DNA of 46,810 nucleotides. It comes from Hyphomicrobiales bacterium. GTDB taxonomy: Bacteria > Pseudomonadota > Alphaproteobacteria > Rhizobiales > Rhizobiaceae. The notes under the pieces were generated by a model, which had not been told where the DNA came from, made no database searches, and was given only the letters and a program-made list of their open reading frames with translations. Positions 21,532 to 29,663 of this stretch are shown here, piece by piece; the stretch's first letter is position 1, and the number at the start of each line of letters is the position of its first letter. The translations under genes and the position numbers were made by a program. The stretch lies in the NCBI GenBank assembly GCA_021775495.1, contig JAJFHT010000257.1:1-46810 (forward strand), given 5' to 3'.

Positions 21532-21963
21532 GTGGCATCACTCAGCCTGAGCAAAGCAAACAGAATTATCACCGTCGCATTCGAGAAGGGAGCCGAACTC
21601 GGCCTGAAGCCGCTGGCCGTTGCCGTGCTTGATGCCGGTGGGCATCTGCGTGCATTTCAGCGGCAGGATGGCGCTTCGATGATGCGCTACGAGATTGCGT
21701 CTGGAAAAGCCTATGGCGCGATCGCGGTTGGCGCCGGCTCGCGCTGGCTCAATGCGCAGGCGAGCGAGCGGCCGCATTTTCTGGAGGGGCTGTCCAACGT
21801 ATCGGGCGGCAGGATTATCGCCGTGCCGGGCGGCGTTCTTATCCGCGCAGGGAACGGCGAGATCATCGGCGCGGTCGGCGTTACCGGCGACACGTCGGAC
21901 AATGACGAGATCTGTGCGATCGCCGGAATCGAAGCCGTCGGCTTTCAGGCAGACGGCGGATAG
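21532..21963 (+). CDS. GlcG/HbpS family haem-binding-like protein
   Basis: A 143-residue protein of the GlcG/HbpS (DUF336) family. Seen are LSKANRIITVAFEKGAELGL at the start, AVAVLDAGGHLRAFQRQDGA in the middle and the glycine-rich PGGVLIRAGNGEIIGAVGVT with GDTSDNDEICA near the end, all typical of the fold. Members bind haem or small compounds; the role is not known for most. A GTG at 21532 preceded by GGGGGAACGACC is the only well-placed start. It follows phaR by 104 bp and may be transcribed separately. Confidence 0.85.
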   Translation: MASLSLSKANRIITVAFEKGAELGLKPLAVAVLDAGGHLRAFQRQDGASMMRYEIASGKAYGAIAVGAGSRWLNAQASERPHFLEGLSNVSGGRIIAVPGGVLIRAGNGEIIGAVGVTGDTSDNDEICAIAGIEAVGFQADGG

Positions 21964-21980
21964 GTTTCAGATCTGGCGGT

Positions 21981-22385
21981 TCAGCCGATCGAGACATCCC
22001 GTCCGGCTGAACGGATGGAAACCGAGAACCCGGCCAGTAGGTCGACCAGCGTTATCATCATCAGGATGAAAAACACTGAATGGGCGGCGCCCGCGACAAG
22101 CAGGAATTCGACCAGGAAGGCGACAAAGACAAAAGCCGACAACAGGTGGTCAACGACGGAGGCGTTTGAAGTCCGCGTGGCCTTCAAAATCTCGATGAAC
22201 AGTATCGCAAGAGCAATGACAATCAGCAGGTCGCCGCTTGTCATCGTCCAGATGCCGCCCGACATCATCGAGACCGACAGGAGTTCATTCGCCCAGGGAT
22301 CACCGGCCTCAGCTCCAATCAGGCCGGCCAGGCCAAGATTGTAGAGGATGAATGGAATGATCATCAAAGGGATATGAGCGATCAT
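21981..22385 (-). CDS. Conserved small membrane protein, function unknown
   Basis: A 134-residue protein with about four hydrophobic segments (residues 1-24, 44-64, 81-101 and 105-124) separated by short polar loops; the segments TMTSGDLLIVIALAILFIEI and LSAFVFVAFLVEFLLVAGAA are plainly membrane-spanning. I do not recognise a named family; proteins like this occur near rpmF in related bacteria as far as I recall. It converges on the GlcG-like gene (17-bp gap) and follows rpmF after a terminator, so it is likely a separate unit. Confidence 0.75.
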   Translation of the reverse strand: MIAHIPLMIIPFILYNLGLAGLIGAEAGDPWANELLSVSMMSGGIWTMTSGDLLIVIALAILFIEILKATRTSNASVVDHLLSAFVFVAFLVEFLLVAGAAHSVFFILMMITLVDLLAGFSVSIRSAGRDVSIG

Positions 22386-22431
22386 CGGATGTCTCCTGCG
22401 TTGTCAGTGATCGGGCAAATTCTGGTGAAAC

Positions 22432-22456
22432 AAAAAGACCGGCTCGAAAGCCGGCC
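22432..22456 (-). terminator. Rho-independent terminator of rpmF
   Basis: On the minus strand, GGCCGGCTTTCGAGCCGGTC is followed by TTTTT. The six-bp stem CCGGCT/AGCCGG (22449-22454 with 22439-22444) closes a TTCG tetraloop. It sits about 27 bp after the rpmF stop. Confidence 0.85.
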
Positions 22457-22482
22457 GTTTCATGCCTGTGATCAAAAGCGGT

Positions 22483-22665
22483 TCAGCTTTCCTTCGGCTG
22501 CAGCACCTGACGGCCACGATACATACCGCTTTTCAGATCGATATGGTGCGGCCGGCGCAGTTCGCCGGAATTCTTGTCTTCAACATAGGCGGGCGCCTTG
22601 AGGGCGTCCGAGGAACGGCGCATGCCGCGCTTGGACGGCGAGGTTTTTCGCTTAGGTACTGCCAT
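22483..22665 (-). CDS. rpmF: 50S ribosomal protein L32
   Basis: A 60-residue L32. The start [20 protein letters not shown] is the universal L32 beginning, and the C-terminal half has the alphaproteobacterial form [16 protein letters not shown]. The four-cysteine zinc motif of some bacteria is absent, as usual in this class. It is a single gene with its own terminator, oriented toward a small membrane protein and following mtgA on the same strand after a 172-bp gap that must hold its promoter. Confidence 0.97.
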   Translation of the reverse strand: MAVPKRKTSPSKRGMRRSSDALKAPAYVEDKNSGELRRPHHIDLKSGMYRGRQVLQPKES

Positions 22666-22837
22666 CGATTTTGCTCCACTGATCGCTCAATACTGGTCCG
22701 TCACGCCTTTGGCTAGGCATATTCATGCGGACCGAATTTCGGAAATTGGGCGTGCTATACACAAAGCTCTCGGGTTTGACCAGCACCCGCGGAAAAAATA
22801 TCGATCGGCAGCACCGGTCGGTTAATGGCTGCGGGCA

Positions 22838-23575
22838 TCATCTAACGCAGCCGACATAGGCACCGGCCTGCCTGGCCCGCCCGGCGACCTTTCCGGCCAA
22901 CCGGCGCAGACCGCGCGATGGCGCCGCCGGGTTGCGCAGGGTTGGATTGGGCAGAGTGACTGCCAGCAGCGCTGCCTGATTAAGCGTCAGCCTGGCGGCG
23001 CTGCGATTGAAATGGCGCCTTGCCGCCGCCTCCGCGCCATAGACCCCCGGCGCCCATTCAGCGATGTTCAGATAGATTTCCAGGATGCGTTTTTTGGGCA
23101 GAACCGCATCGATATACAGGGCCAGCGGCACTTCGATCATCTTGCGGACAAAGGACCGGTTTTGCCACAGGTACAGGTTCTTGGCTGTCTGCATCGGAAT
23201 TGTCGATGCGCCTCGAGTGGGTTCTCCTTCCAGCGCGTCTTCAATCACGGCGTTCAACGCACCCCAGTCGATACCGGAATGGGCGCAGAATTTCGCATCT
23301 TCCGACATCATCACGGCATAAACCAGCTGCGGGGAGATTTCCTCGATCGAGACCCAGCGGCGGTCGACGCCGTCCCTTACGACCCAGTTTTTCAGCATCA
23401 GGGTCGAAACCGGATGCACCGACGGCAACCGGTACACAAGGGTGAGTGCAAGCGGAATCAAGGCAAGGACGAAAAGAACAAGCACCGCGCGCCGAAACCA
23501 GCGCGATATCGCAGATTTGCCGGTCTTTTTCCTGCCGCCGGTCTTTTTCCGACCGGTTTTTCTCGTCTGGGCCAC
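22838..23575 (-). CDS. mtgA: Monofunctional biosynthetic peptidoglycan transglycosylase
   Basis: A family GT51 glycosyltransferase that polymerises lipid II glycan strands at the periplasmic face. A basic N-terminus and one transmembrane helix (about residues 27-47, [19 protein letters not shown]) precede the catalytic domain. Catalytic motifs are [14 protein letters not shown] (first glutamate), [29 protein letters not shown] and [13 protein letters not shown]. The GTG at 23575 gives 245 residues, the usual size; an ATG at 23683 would give 281 residues and sit 11 bp from the divergent prenyltransferase start, leaving no room for promoters. Start choice is moderately certain, identity high. 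Confidence 0.93.
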   Translation of the reverse strand: MAQTRKTGRKKTGGRKKTGKSAISRWFRRAVLVLFVLALIPLALTLVYRLPSVHPVSTLMLKNWVVRDGVDRRWVSIEEISPQLVYAVMMSEDAKFCAHSGIDWGALNAVIEDALEGEPTRGASTIPMQTAKNLYLWQNRSFVRKMIEVPLALYIDAVLPKKRILEIYLNIAEWAPGVYGAEAAARRHFNRSAARLTLNQAALLAVTLPNPTLRNPAAPSRGLRRLAGKVAGRARQAGAYVGCVR

Positions 23576-23694
23576 GCTGCCATCCCTGTGGTTCCGCCAC
23601 CAGGTGGTGTCGGCGTGCAACGGATTGCCGATTATTGCGCCGCAATCAAGAGCCGGCTTGACCGCAGGGCGCTTTACGGTCATCGGGTGGTCAG

Positions 23695-24612
23695 ATGGAA
23701 AACCTGACTGACAATATGTTTGAAGACGCGCTGGCCGCCTGTGCGGCGCGCATGGAAATCGTGCTTTCCGGCTTGCTGGGCAATGCACCGCTGGACGGTG
23801 AACTCCACCGCCCGGCGCGCCTGGTGTCGGCCATGCGCCACGGCGTGCTCAACGGGGGCAAGCGCATCAGGCCGTTTTTGCTGGTCGAAACGGCGCAGCT
23901 TTTCGATTGCTCCGACGATGCGGTCTGGCGTGTCGCCGCCGCACTGGAATGCGTTCATTGTTACTCGCTGATCCATGACGATCTTCCGGCGATGGATGAT
24001 GATGATATCAGACGTGGAATGCCGACGGTGCACAGGGCGTTTGACGAGGCAACAGCGATCCTGGCCGGCGACAGCCTGCTAACATTTGCCTTTGATATTC
24101 TTGCTGCCGGGGAAACCGACCTTGCTGCGACTACCAAAGCCGATCTGGTGGTGGGTCTGGCGCGGGCCTGCGGACTTGGCGGCATGGCGGGCGGCCAGAT
24201 GCTTGACCTGGAGGCTGCCAGCGAGGGAGCGGACGAGGCGGAGATCATCCGGCTTCAGGCCATGAAAACCGGGGCGCTGATACGATATGCCTGTGAGGCG
24301 GGCGCCATTGTTGCGGGTGCGCAGGCGGAGGACCGTGCGCGGACGGCCGAATTTGGCTCGGCGATCGGCCTGGCATTTCAGCTTGCCGACGATCTTCTCG
24401 ACCTAACCGCCGACAGCGACGTTGCCGGCAAGCAGACCGGAAAGGATGCAGCGCTGGGAAAGGCGACTCTGGCCGGTTTGCATGGCGAGGCATGGGCGCG
24501 CCGGCAACTGGCGGGCCTGGTTGAACAGGCAAGCGATTTGCTTGAGCCCTACGGTGAAAATGCAAAAAAACTAATAGCGGCCGCGCACTTCATTGCAGAG
24601 CGCGGGCACTGA
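23695..24612 (+). CDS. ispA: Polyprenyl (farnesyl/geranylgeranyl) diphosphate synthase
   Basis: A 305-residue trans-prenyltransferase that adds isopentenyl diphosphate to allylic diphosphates. The first aspartate-rich motif is DDLPAMD (Asp95-Asp101), the second is [10 protein letters not shown] in the C-terminal third, and [10 protein letters not shown] and MKTGALI are further family markers. Length and motifs fit the IspA/farnesyl diphosphate synthase group, supplying quinone and undecaprenyl precursors. Geranylgeranyl product specificity cannot be excluded. Divergent from mtgA. A weak inverted repeat (TCAGAC/GTCTGA) follows the stop. Confidence 0.9.
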   Translation: MENLTDNMFEDALAACAARMEIVLSGLLGNAPLDGELHRPARLVSAMRHGVLNGGKRIRPFLLVETAQLFDCSDDAVWRVAAALECVHCYSLIHDDLPAMDDDDIRRGMPTVHRAFDEATAILAGDSLLTFAFDILAAGETDLAATTKADLVVGLARACGLGGMAGGQMLDLEAASEGADEAEIIRLQAMKTGALIRYACEAGAIVAGAQAEDRARTAEFGSAIGLAFQLADDLLDLTADSDVAGKQTGKDAALGKATLAGLHGEAWARRQLAGLVEQASDLLEPYGENAKKLIAAAHFIAERGH

Positions 24613-24698
24613 TTCAGACGGAACGGTCTGAGCGAAAGAATGCGCAAACGACTGAAACTGTCAGCACATTCTTCAGAATAATGAGGGAATGCCGGGAG

Positions 24699-24878
24699 TT
24701 AGTGGATGTTCGCGCCGGCCTTCAACTTCTCCATTTCGTCCTTGAGCATGAGTTTTCGTCGTTTCAAAGCCGCAATTTCAAGTTCATCAATAGACGGATG
24801 CAATTTTGCCTGGTCTAGTTGCTGGTCAATATCACCGTGGCGTTTCTGTAGCTCGGCAAGATGTGACTCAACTGACAT
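24699..24878 (-). CDS. YdcH family (DUF465) small protein
   Basis: A 59-residue helical protein: it begins MSVESHLAELQKRHGDIDQQ and continues through IAALKRRKLMLKDEMEKL. The pattern of a first amphipathic helix with HxxLD spacing and a second helix rich in Lys and Leu is DUF465/YdcH. The ATG has a strong AAGGAGACGC ribosome site upstream. The function of the family is not established; members are often found in pairs, and a second copy is read from the other strand at 25122. Confidence 0.82.
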   Translation of the reverse strand: MSVESHLAELQKRHGDIDQQLDQAKLHPSIDELEIAALKRRKLMLKDEMEKLKAGANIH

Positions 24879-24913
24879 TGCGCGTCTCCTTTATCCTCGT
24901 TCAAGTTCCTCGT

Positions 24914-25099
24914 TCAAATGCGCTCCTCCACAAAAATCCGTTCCGCTCCGGGTGATTCTGTGACAGAGCGATGACAGTCTGCCATGATATCCTGCGCAAG
25001 TCGAATTTCAGGCCACTCAAAAACATGGTGAGGATCGATGCGAGCGGCTTCCTGTTTTGAAAGGCCGCTGTTAACATGACGAATGCACTTTTTCCGCAA
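24914..25099 (-). CDS. Possible small hypothetical protein
   Basis: A 61-codon frame starting at a TTG and ending 35 bp before the first YdcH-like gene on the same strand. Its composition is plausible (charged, no low-complexity run), but I recognise no family, the start has no obvious ribosome site, and it fills a gap that must also hold divergent promoters. It could equally be non-coding sequence. Confidence 0.25.
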   Translation of the reverse strand: MRKKCIRHVNSGLSKQEAARIDPHHVFEWPEIRLAQDIMADCHRSVTESPGAERIFVEERI

Positions 25100-25121
25100 C
25101 CATTGAACGATGGAATCAGAG

Positions 25122-25325
25122 ATGTCTGATCAGGATCAGGCCGAAAACCGACTGGATTTCGCGCGACTCAAACAGGATCATCTGGATTTCGACGCTGCAA
25201 TCAACGCGATGATCGAAACCGGCTGTGATCCGCTTGTTGTCCAGCGGATGAAGAAGAAAAAACTGGCGATCAAGGATCAGCTGCAAAAGCTGGAAGACCA
25301 GATCATACCAGACATAATCGCCTGA
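25122..25325 (+). CDS. YdcH family (DUF465) small protein
   Basis: A 67-residue protein of the same two-helix type as its neighbour: [20 protein letters not shown] then [20 protein letters not shown]. It carries the DHLDFDAAI core typical of DUF465. The start MSDQDQ at 25122 is used; four extra residues upstream are possible from 25110. It ends 31 bp before purE on the same strand and could be co-transcribed with it. The function is unknown. Confidence 0.85.
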   Translation: MSDQDQAENRLDFARLKQDHLDFDAAINAMIETGCDPLVVQRMKKKKLAIKDQLQKLEDQIIPDIIA

Positions 25326-25356
25326 CCCTAGCACTCCTGATTGCCGGAACCGGACC

Positions 25357-25857
25357 ATGACCGCACAGTCCGCGCCAGTCGCCATTATTATGGGAAGCCA
25401 GTCGGACTGGTCGACAATGCGCCATGCCGCAGAAACGCTAGAAACCCTGAAAGTCGGCTTCGAGACGCGTATCGTTTCGGCGCATCGCACGCCCGAGCGG
25501 CTTTATGATTTTGCCAAGGGCGCAAAAAAGGCCGGTTTCAGGCTGATCATTGCCGGTGCCGGCGGAGCGGCGCATCTGCCTGGAATGACCGCCTCGCTGA
25601 CGCCGTTGCCGGTATTTGGCGTTCCGGTGCAGTCCAAGGCCCTGTCCGGGCAGGACTCCCTGCTTTCGATCGTTCAGATGCCGGCCGGCATTCCCGTCGG
25701 CACGCTGGCAATCGGCCGTGCCGGTGCGATCAACGCGGCACTGCTTGCCGCCTCCGTTCTGGCGCTTTCCGACGAGGCACTTGCCGACCGGCTGGACGCT
25801 TTCAGGGCTGCCCAGACGGACGCGGTTGCGGCCCGCCCCGTGGACGATCCGGAATGA
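25357..25857 (+). CDS. purE: 5-(carboxyamino)imidazole ribonucleotide mutase
   Basis: A 166-residue class I PurE that converts N5-CAIR to CAIR in purine synthesis. Seen are [19 protein letters not shown] (substrate phosphate loop), [12 protein letters not shown] (catalytic histidine region), [16 protein letters not shown] and [20 protein letters not shown]. The first few codons (MTAQSAP) are variable. It overlaps purK by 4 bp (ATGA), so the two are translationally coupled, as is usual for this pathway pair. Confidence 0.97.
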   Translation: MTAQSAPVAIIMGSQSDWSTMRHAAETLETLKVGFETRIVSAHRTPERLYDFAKGAKKAGFRLIIAGAGGAAHLPGMTASLTPLPVFGVPVQSKALSGQDSLLSIVQMPAGIPVGTLAIGRAGAINAALLAASVLALSDEALADRLDAFRAAQTDAVAARPVDDPE

Positions 25858-26933
25858 CCACGACGCTGCCGCCGGGTTCGACGGTCGGGATCATCGGAGG
25901 CGGTCAACTCGGGCGCATGCTGGCCATGGCCGCGGCCCGGTTGGGATACCGGACGGTTGTTCTTGATCCGCAACCGGACTGCCCGGCGGCGCAAACCACC
26001 AACCACCAGATTGTCGCTGCCTATGACGACCCTCAGGCGCTGGTAGAGTTGTCCGGCAGATGCGACGTCGCGACGTATGAATTCGAAAACGTGCCGGTTG
26101 CCGCGGCAGAAAAGCTGGCGAAAGATCTTGCCGTGCTGCCGCCGCCGCTGGCGCTTGAGCGGGCGCAGGATCGTCTGATCGAAAAGACCTTTTTGAATGA
26201 TATCGGCGTCGAGACAGCGCCGTACCGAGCCGTTGACAGTGATGCCGACCTGGCGTCCGGCCTGGCTGGATTCGGCGGAAACGGCGTACTGAAAACCAGG
26301 CGGCTGGGCTATGACGGCAAGGGTCAGATTGTCTTCAGGAACCTCGCGGGAAACAGTGCCGACGGTGCCTTTGCTCAAATGGGCAATGTTCCGCTGATCC
26401 TGGAAGGCCTGATACCGTTTGTCATGGAAATCTCGGTCATCGCCGCGCGGGGCAGGGATGGTTCGATGGCCGCTTTTGATATCGTGCAGAATGTGCACCG
26501 GGATGGAATTCTGGCGACCTCGACGGTTCCGGCAGCAGTCTCGGAGACGGTCGCGGAAGCTGCCAAAAGTGCAGCATTTCGGGTGCTGGAGGCGCTGGAC
26601 TATGCCGGCGTCATAGGTGTTGAATTCTTTGTGCTGGAAGATGGCGGGCTTCTTGCCAACGAATTTGCGCCGCGGGTGCACAATTCCGGCCACTGGACCG
26701 AAGCGGCGTGCGCGGTTTCCCAGTTCGATCAGCATGTCAGGGCTGTTTGCGGTCTGCCGCTCGGGGATGCAGCCCGTCACTCGGACTGCGTCATGGAAAA
26801 TCTGATCGGCGGCGATGTCGATCGGATGCCCGAGATTCTAGGGCAGTCCAATGCGGTGTTGCATCTCTACGGCAAGATGGAAACTCGGCCCGGCCGAAAA
26901 ATGGGCCATGTGACCCGGCTGTCACCGAGATAG
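25854..26933 (+). CDS. purK: 5-(carboxyamino)imidazole ribonucleotide synthase
   Basis: A 359-residue ATP-grasp enzyme that makes N5-CAIR from AIR, bicarbonate and ATP. The N-terminal dinucleotide-like fold has [20 protein letters not shown]; the ATP-grasp core contains [13 protein letters not shown], and the metal-binding end reads [18 protein letters not shown]. It works directly with PurE, whose gene overlaps its start. A strong hairpin 3 bp after the stop probably ends the purEK transcript. Confidence 0.97.
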   Translation: MTTTLPPGSTVGIIGGGQLGRMLAMAAARLGYRTVVLDPQPDCPAAQTTNHQIVAAYDDPQALVELSGRCDVATYEFENVPVAAAEKLAKDLAVLPPPLALERAQDRLIEKTFLNDIGVETAPYRAVDSDADLASGLAGFGGNGVLKTRRLGYDGKGQIVFRNLAGNSADGAFAQMGNVPLILEGLIPFVMEISVIAARGRDGSMAAFDIVQNVHRDGILATSTVPAAVSETVAEAAKSAAFRVLEALDYAGVIGVEFFVLEDGGLLANEFAPRVHNSGHWTEAACAVSQFDQHVRAVCGLPLGDAARHSDCVMENLIGGDVDRMPEILGQSNAVLHLYGKMETRPGRKMGHVTRLSPR

Positions 26934-26935
26934 CG

Positions 26936-26972
26936 GGCAGGGTCGCCGAAGAATTCTACCGGCGACCCTGCC
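26936..26972 (+). terminator. Strong hairpin after purK
   Basis: A 13-bp perfect stem (26936-26948 against 26960-26972, GGCAGGGTCGCCG) with an 11-base loop lies just past the purK stop. The following sequence has only short T runs, so it may act with Rho or serve also the convergent gene at 27035. Confidence 0.7.
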
Positions 26973-27034
26973 TTGCTTTGGCTGTGTTAATCCAACGGTC
27001 CTTGGTTTTATATCCTTCAGGTTAGAGCCTCGCG

Positions 27035-27352
27035 TTATTGCACGACGTATTTGCAGGGGCGGGCGAGGGCCAGGCAGGTATGCTTGGATCCGGTCTTGTG
27101 ACAGCTGATCGATTTACCAGCGGCGATGGACCAGACCGACCAGGCGAGCCCGAACTGGTTCTTCATTGCGGTTTCCCAGCTTTTGCGGGCCTTGGACCTA
27201 GCGAAGAGTTTGCTTCGTGTTGTTGCGGCGCCGCTGTACTGATTGCCTTTGCAGGCATATGCCGCTTCTGCGTCCGCGGTGAATGTCGGGACCGCGACGA
27301 ATGTCATTGCCAGCAGGCTACCGATTCTTATCAGGTTTTTCAGCGTGTTCAT
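27035..27352 (-). CDS. Small secreted protein, function unknown
   Basis: A 105-residue protein with a signal peptide (about residues 1-30, cleaved near AEA-AYA). The mature part is basic and has four cysteines (CKGNQ, SCHKTG, HTCLA, PCKYVV), suggesting two disulfides; the pattern SKARKSWETAMKNQFGLAW with W..AAGKSISC resembles small periplasmic proteins of rhizobia that I cannot name. The ATG at 27352 follows AAAGGAC, an adequate ribosome site; a longer form would begin in unconserved sequence. It converges on purK. Confidence 0.75.
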   Translation of the reverse strand: MNTLKNLIRIGSLLAMTFVAVPTFTADAEAAYACKGNQYSGAATTRSKLFARSKARKSWETAMKNQFGLAWSVWSIAAGKSISCHKTGSKHTCLALARPCKYVVQ

Positions 27353-27561
27353 TTTCAATGTCCTTTGTTCCAGTTGTCTCGCGTTTGGTGGCGAATGCAC
27401 TGGAGGCCGATCTCCGGTGTTGCCGTCGCCCATGGATAAGACGCGGCAGACCGGAAAAAGGTTCAAAGGCAGGGAAAATTTTTTTTTTGCGCGCTGCAGC
27501 CGCAATCCGGCCGGTGTCAGTCTCTGTCAGTTGAAAGCTGCCGGGAACGCAATCGCGGTGG

Positions 27562-27591
27562 TTGACAATCGCTGCCGATCCCGTCTATGAG
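27562..27591 (+). promoter_or_regulatory. Sigma-70 type promoter of rpmJ
   Basis: TTGACA at 27562-27567 and TATGAG at 27586-27591 are separated by 18 bp. The predicted transcript would start near 27598 and carry a leader of about 75 nt containing a terminator-like hairpin before rpmJ. Confidence 0.5.
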
Positions 27592-27605
27592 ACGGCAAGT
27601 TTGAC

Positions 27606-27629
27606 GACGCGCCTTGAGCGCGTCTTTTT
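27606..27629 (+). terminator. Terminator-like hairpin in the rpmJ leader
   Basis: GACGCGC at 27606-27612 pairs with GCGCGTC at 27618-27624 over a five-base loop and is followed by TTTTT. It is a textbook intrinsic terminator but lies between the likely promoter and rpmJ, so it is a candidate attenuator. It could otherwise end a very short transcript. Confidence 0.65.
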
Positions 27630-27673
27630 GATGGTGGCCTGATCACAAAGGGCCCCGCGGACGGGTCAGTGTC

Positions 27674-27799
27674 ATGAAAGTTAAAAATTCGCTGAAATCA
27701 CTGAAAGGCCGCCATCGCGGCAATCGGGTCATTCGTCGCAAAGGCCGGGTTTATGTGATCAACAAGTCGAACCCGCGTTTCAAGGCGCGGCAAGGCTGA
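27674..27799 (+). CDS. rpmJ: 50S ribosomal protein L36 (cysteine-free type)
   Basis: A 41-residue L36: it starts [20 protein letters not shown] and ends [16 protein letters not shown]. It lacks the CxxC...H zinc motif of the short form and so is the zinc-independent (YkgO-like) type, normal for alphaproteobacteria. It is a single-gene unit preceded by a leader with a terminator-like hairpin, which suggests control at the level of transcript elongation. Confidence 0.95.
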   Translation: MKVKNSLKSLKGRHRGNRVIRRKGRVYVINKSNPRFKARQG

Positions 27800-27860
27800 C
27801 GGCAAAGCCCTCACGGGAAGTTCAGTTTGACGTTCCCGCTGCTGGAAGTATCATTCCGGC

Positions 27861-28457
27861 ATGCGGATGTTTTGTTATGGCCTGATGGCATCATTGATCT
27901 TTGGCACCACGGCGCTGGCAAAGACCGTTCCTGATAGTACAATCGCGGCAGGTGAAAACACCGCCGGAACAGAGACGCAAGATCGTCTCGACAGCCTGTT
28001 TTCCGAATTGAAACGGGCGCGGGCTGAAAAGGCCGCACAAACCATCGCGTCGCGAATCTGGCAACAATGGTTCCGATCGGGAAGTGCATCCATCGATCTG
28101 ATGATGGAATGGTCGAATGAGGCGGTGAAAACCAGAAAATTCGCCGTGGCAATGGATTTCCTCGATCAGGTCGTGACGCTTGCGCCTGACTTCGCCGAAG
28201 GCTGGAACCGGCGCGCAACCCTGCATTTCATGATGAACAACTACGCCAAGTCGATGGCCGACATTCAAAAAACACTGGAACTGGAGCCACGGCATTTCGG
28301 CGCCCTGGCCGGGATGGGCATGATCATGAAAAATACCGGCCGAAAGAAACTGGCGCTCGAGGCCTACGAGCGCGTCCTGGATGTCTATCCGATGATGCGG
28401 TCGGCGCAGCAGGAAGTTCAGGAACTATCGGAAGAACTGGCTGGCGAGGGCATTTGA
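27861..28457 (+). CDS. Exported TPR-repeat protein
   Basis: A 198-residue protein with a signal peptide (about residues 1-20, ending TALA-KT). After a charged stretch there are about three tetratricopeptide units (about residues 83-185): AMDFLDQVVTLAPDFAEGWN, then RATLHFMMNNYAKSMADIQK, then the unit ending ALEAYERVLDVYP. TPR domains mediate protein contacts; no catalytic motif is seen. It sits 61 bp after rpmJ and 59 bp before an alpha/beta hydrolase on the same strand. The specific function is unknown. Confidence 0.82.
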   Translation: MRMFCYGLMASLIFGTTALAKTVPDSTIAAGENTAGTETQDRLDSLFSELKRARAEKAAQTIASRIWQQWFRSGSASIDLMMEWSNEAVKTRKFAVAMDFLDQVVTLAPDFAEGWNRRATLHFMMNNYAKSMADIQKTLELEPRHFGALAGMGMIMKNTGRKKLALEAYERVLDVYPMMRSAQQEVQELSEELAGEGI

Positions 28458-28516
28458 TGAACCGGCAGTACCGCCCTAAATAACGGTTCATCCGTTTCCA
28501 ACATCATGTGATTTCG

Positions 28517-29620
28517 ATGAACATTCTGTCAGCTGCCGTCGCTTTTTTATTGGCAATCCTACTGATCCTGTTTGGCGTCAGCCGCGTCGGCTCATGGCTG
28601 ATCGAGCGCCGCCACCCGCCGGCCGGCAGTTTTACCACCGTCAATGACACCCGGTTGCATTTTGTCCATGTCAACGCGCCCGCCGAATCGGAACTTCCCG
28701 CAATGGTTTTTATCCATGGCGCCAGCGGCAATCTGAATGACCAGATGGTTCCGATAAGGCGATTGCTGGAAGGCCGGGCGGAACTGCTGTTTGTCGATCG
28801 GCCGGGCCATGGATGGTCCGACCGCGGGCCGGCGCAAAATGATACGCCGGAAGGCCAGGCGCGCACGGTCGCTGCCCTGATGGACCATCTCGATATCGAT
28901 CAGGCGCTGATAACGGGTCATTCCTTTGGCAGTGCGGTCGTTGCAAGTTTTGCCCTTTCCCATCCGGAAAAGACCATGGGCCTGTTGTTCCTGGCTCCCG
29001 CGACCCATCCATGGCCGGGCGGTGGCACGTCCTGGTACTATGAATTGACGGCAAAACCTTTTTTTGGGCGGCTGTTTGCCGAGACGCTGGCTTTGCCGGC
29101 GGGATTGATGCGGATGGAGGCTGCAACAAAATGCGTGTTCGCCCCCAATCGCGTGCCGGACAATTATCTGGAGCAAACCGGGATCGAACTGGTCCTGCGT
29201 TCGGCAGCGTTTCGCGCCAATGCGATCGATGTCGAGGGTCTGTTCAGATTCGCGAATAGAAATGCCCCGAACTACAACATGATCACCGCGCCGACGATCA
29301 TCATCACGGGCAATCGCGATACCGTTGTCTACGAGGAGATCCATTCGCGCGGCCTGGCATCCGACATTCCCGGCGCACAATTGCTGTCGGTCAACAATCT
29401 TGGCCACAAACCGGATTTTATTGCTACCGAACTGGTCGTTACCGCGCTGGAAAAGCTGGCGGGACAGGAGCGTGATCTTGACCGGGCGGTGGCGCAACTG
29501 GAACAGCAGATCGTCAGCGATGCTTTCGGACCAATCGAGCGCTGTCCGGACGAAAAACCGACATCGGTTGGATCCGGGCCTTCGCTTGAAACTCTGACGG
29601 CTGACGTCCGCAAACCCTGA
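28517..29620 (+). CDS. Alpha/beta hydrolase
   Basis: A 367-residue protein with an N-terminal membrane helix (about residues 4-23, LSAAVAFLLAILLILFGVSR) followed by an alpha/beta-hydrolase domain. The oxyanion segment is VFIHGASGNLND, the nucleophile elbow GHSFGSAVV carries the serine, and the catalytic histidine is probably in NNLGHKPDF. The ATG at 28517 is preferred; a GTG nine bases upstream is possible. The C-terminal ~60 residues are polar and unconserved. It may be an esterase or lipase facing the periplasm; the substrate is unknown. Confidence 0.87.
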   Translation: MNILSAAVAFLLAILLILFGVSRVGSWLIERRHPPAGSFTTVNDTRLHFVHVNAPAESELPAMVFIHGASGNLNDQMVPIRRLLEGRAELLFVDRPGHGWSDRGPAQNDTPEGQARTVAALMDHLDIDQALITGHSFGSAVVASFALSHPEKTMGLLFLAPATHPWPGGGTSWYYELTAKPFFGRLFAETLALPAGLMRMEAATKCVFAPNRVPDNYLEQTGIELVLRSAAFRANAIDVEGLFRFANRNAPNYNMITAPTIIITGNRDTVVYEEIHSRGLASDIPGAQLLSVNNLGHKPDFIATELVVTALEKLAGQERDLDRAVAQLEQQIVSDAFGPIERCPDEKPTSVGSGPSLETLTADVRKP

Positions 29621-29663
29621 TTATCCGGCGCATAAACGAATGGCCGGTCAGGCCCGGATGGCT

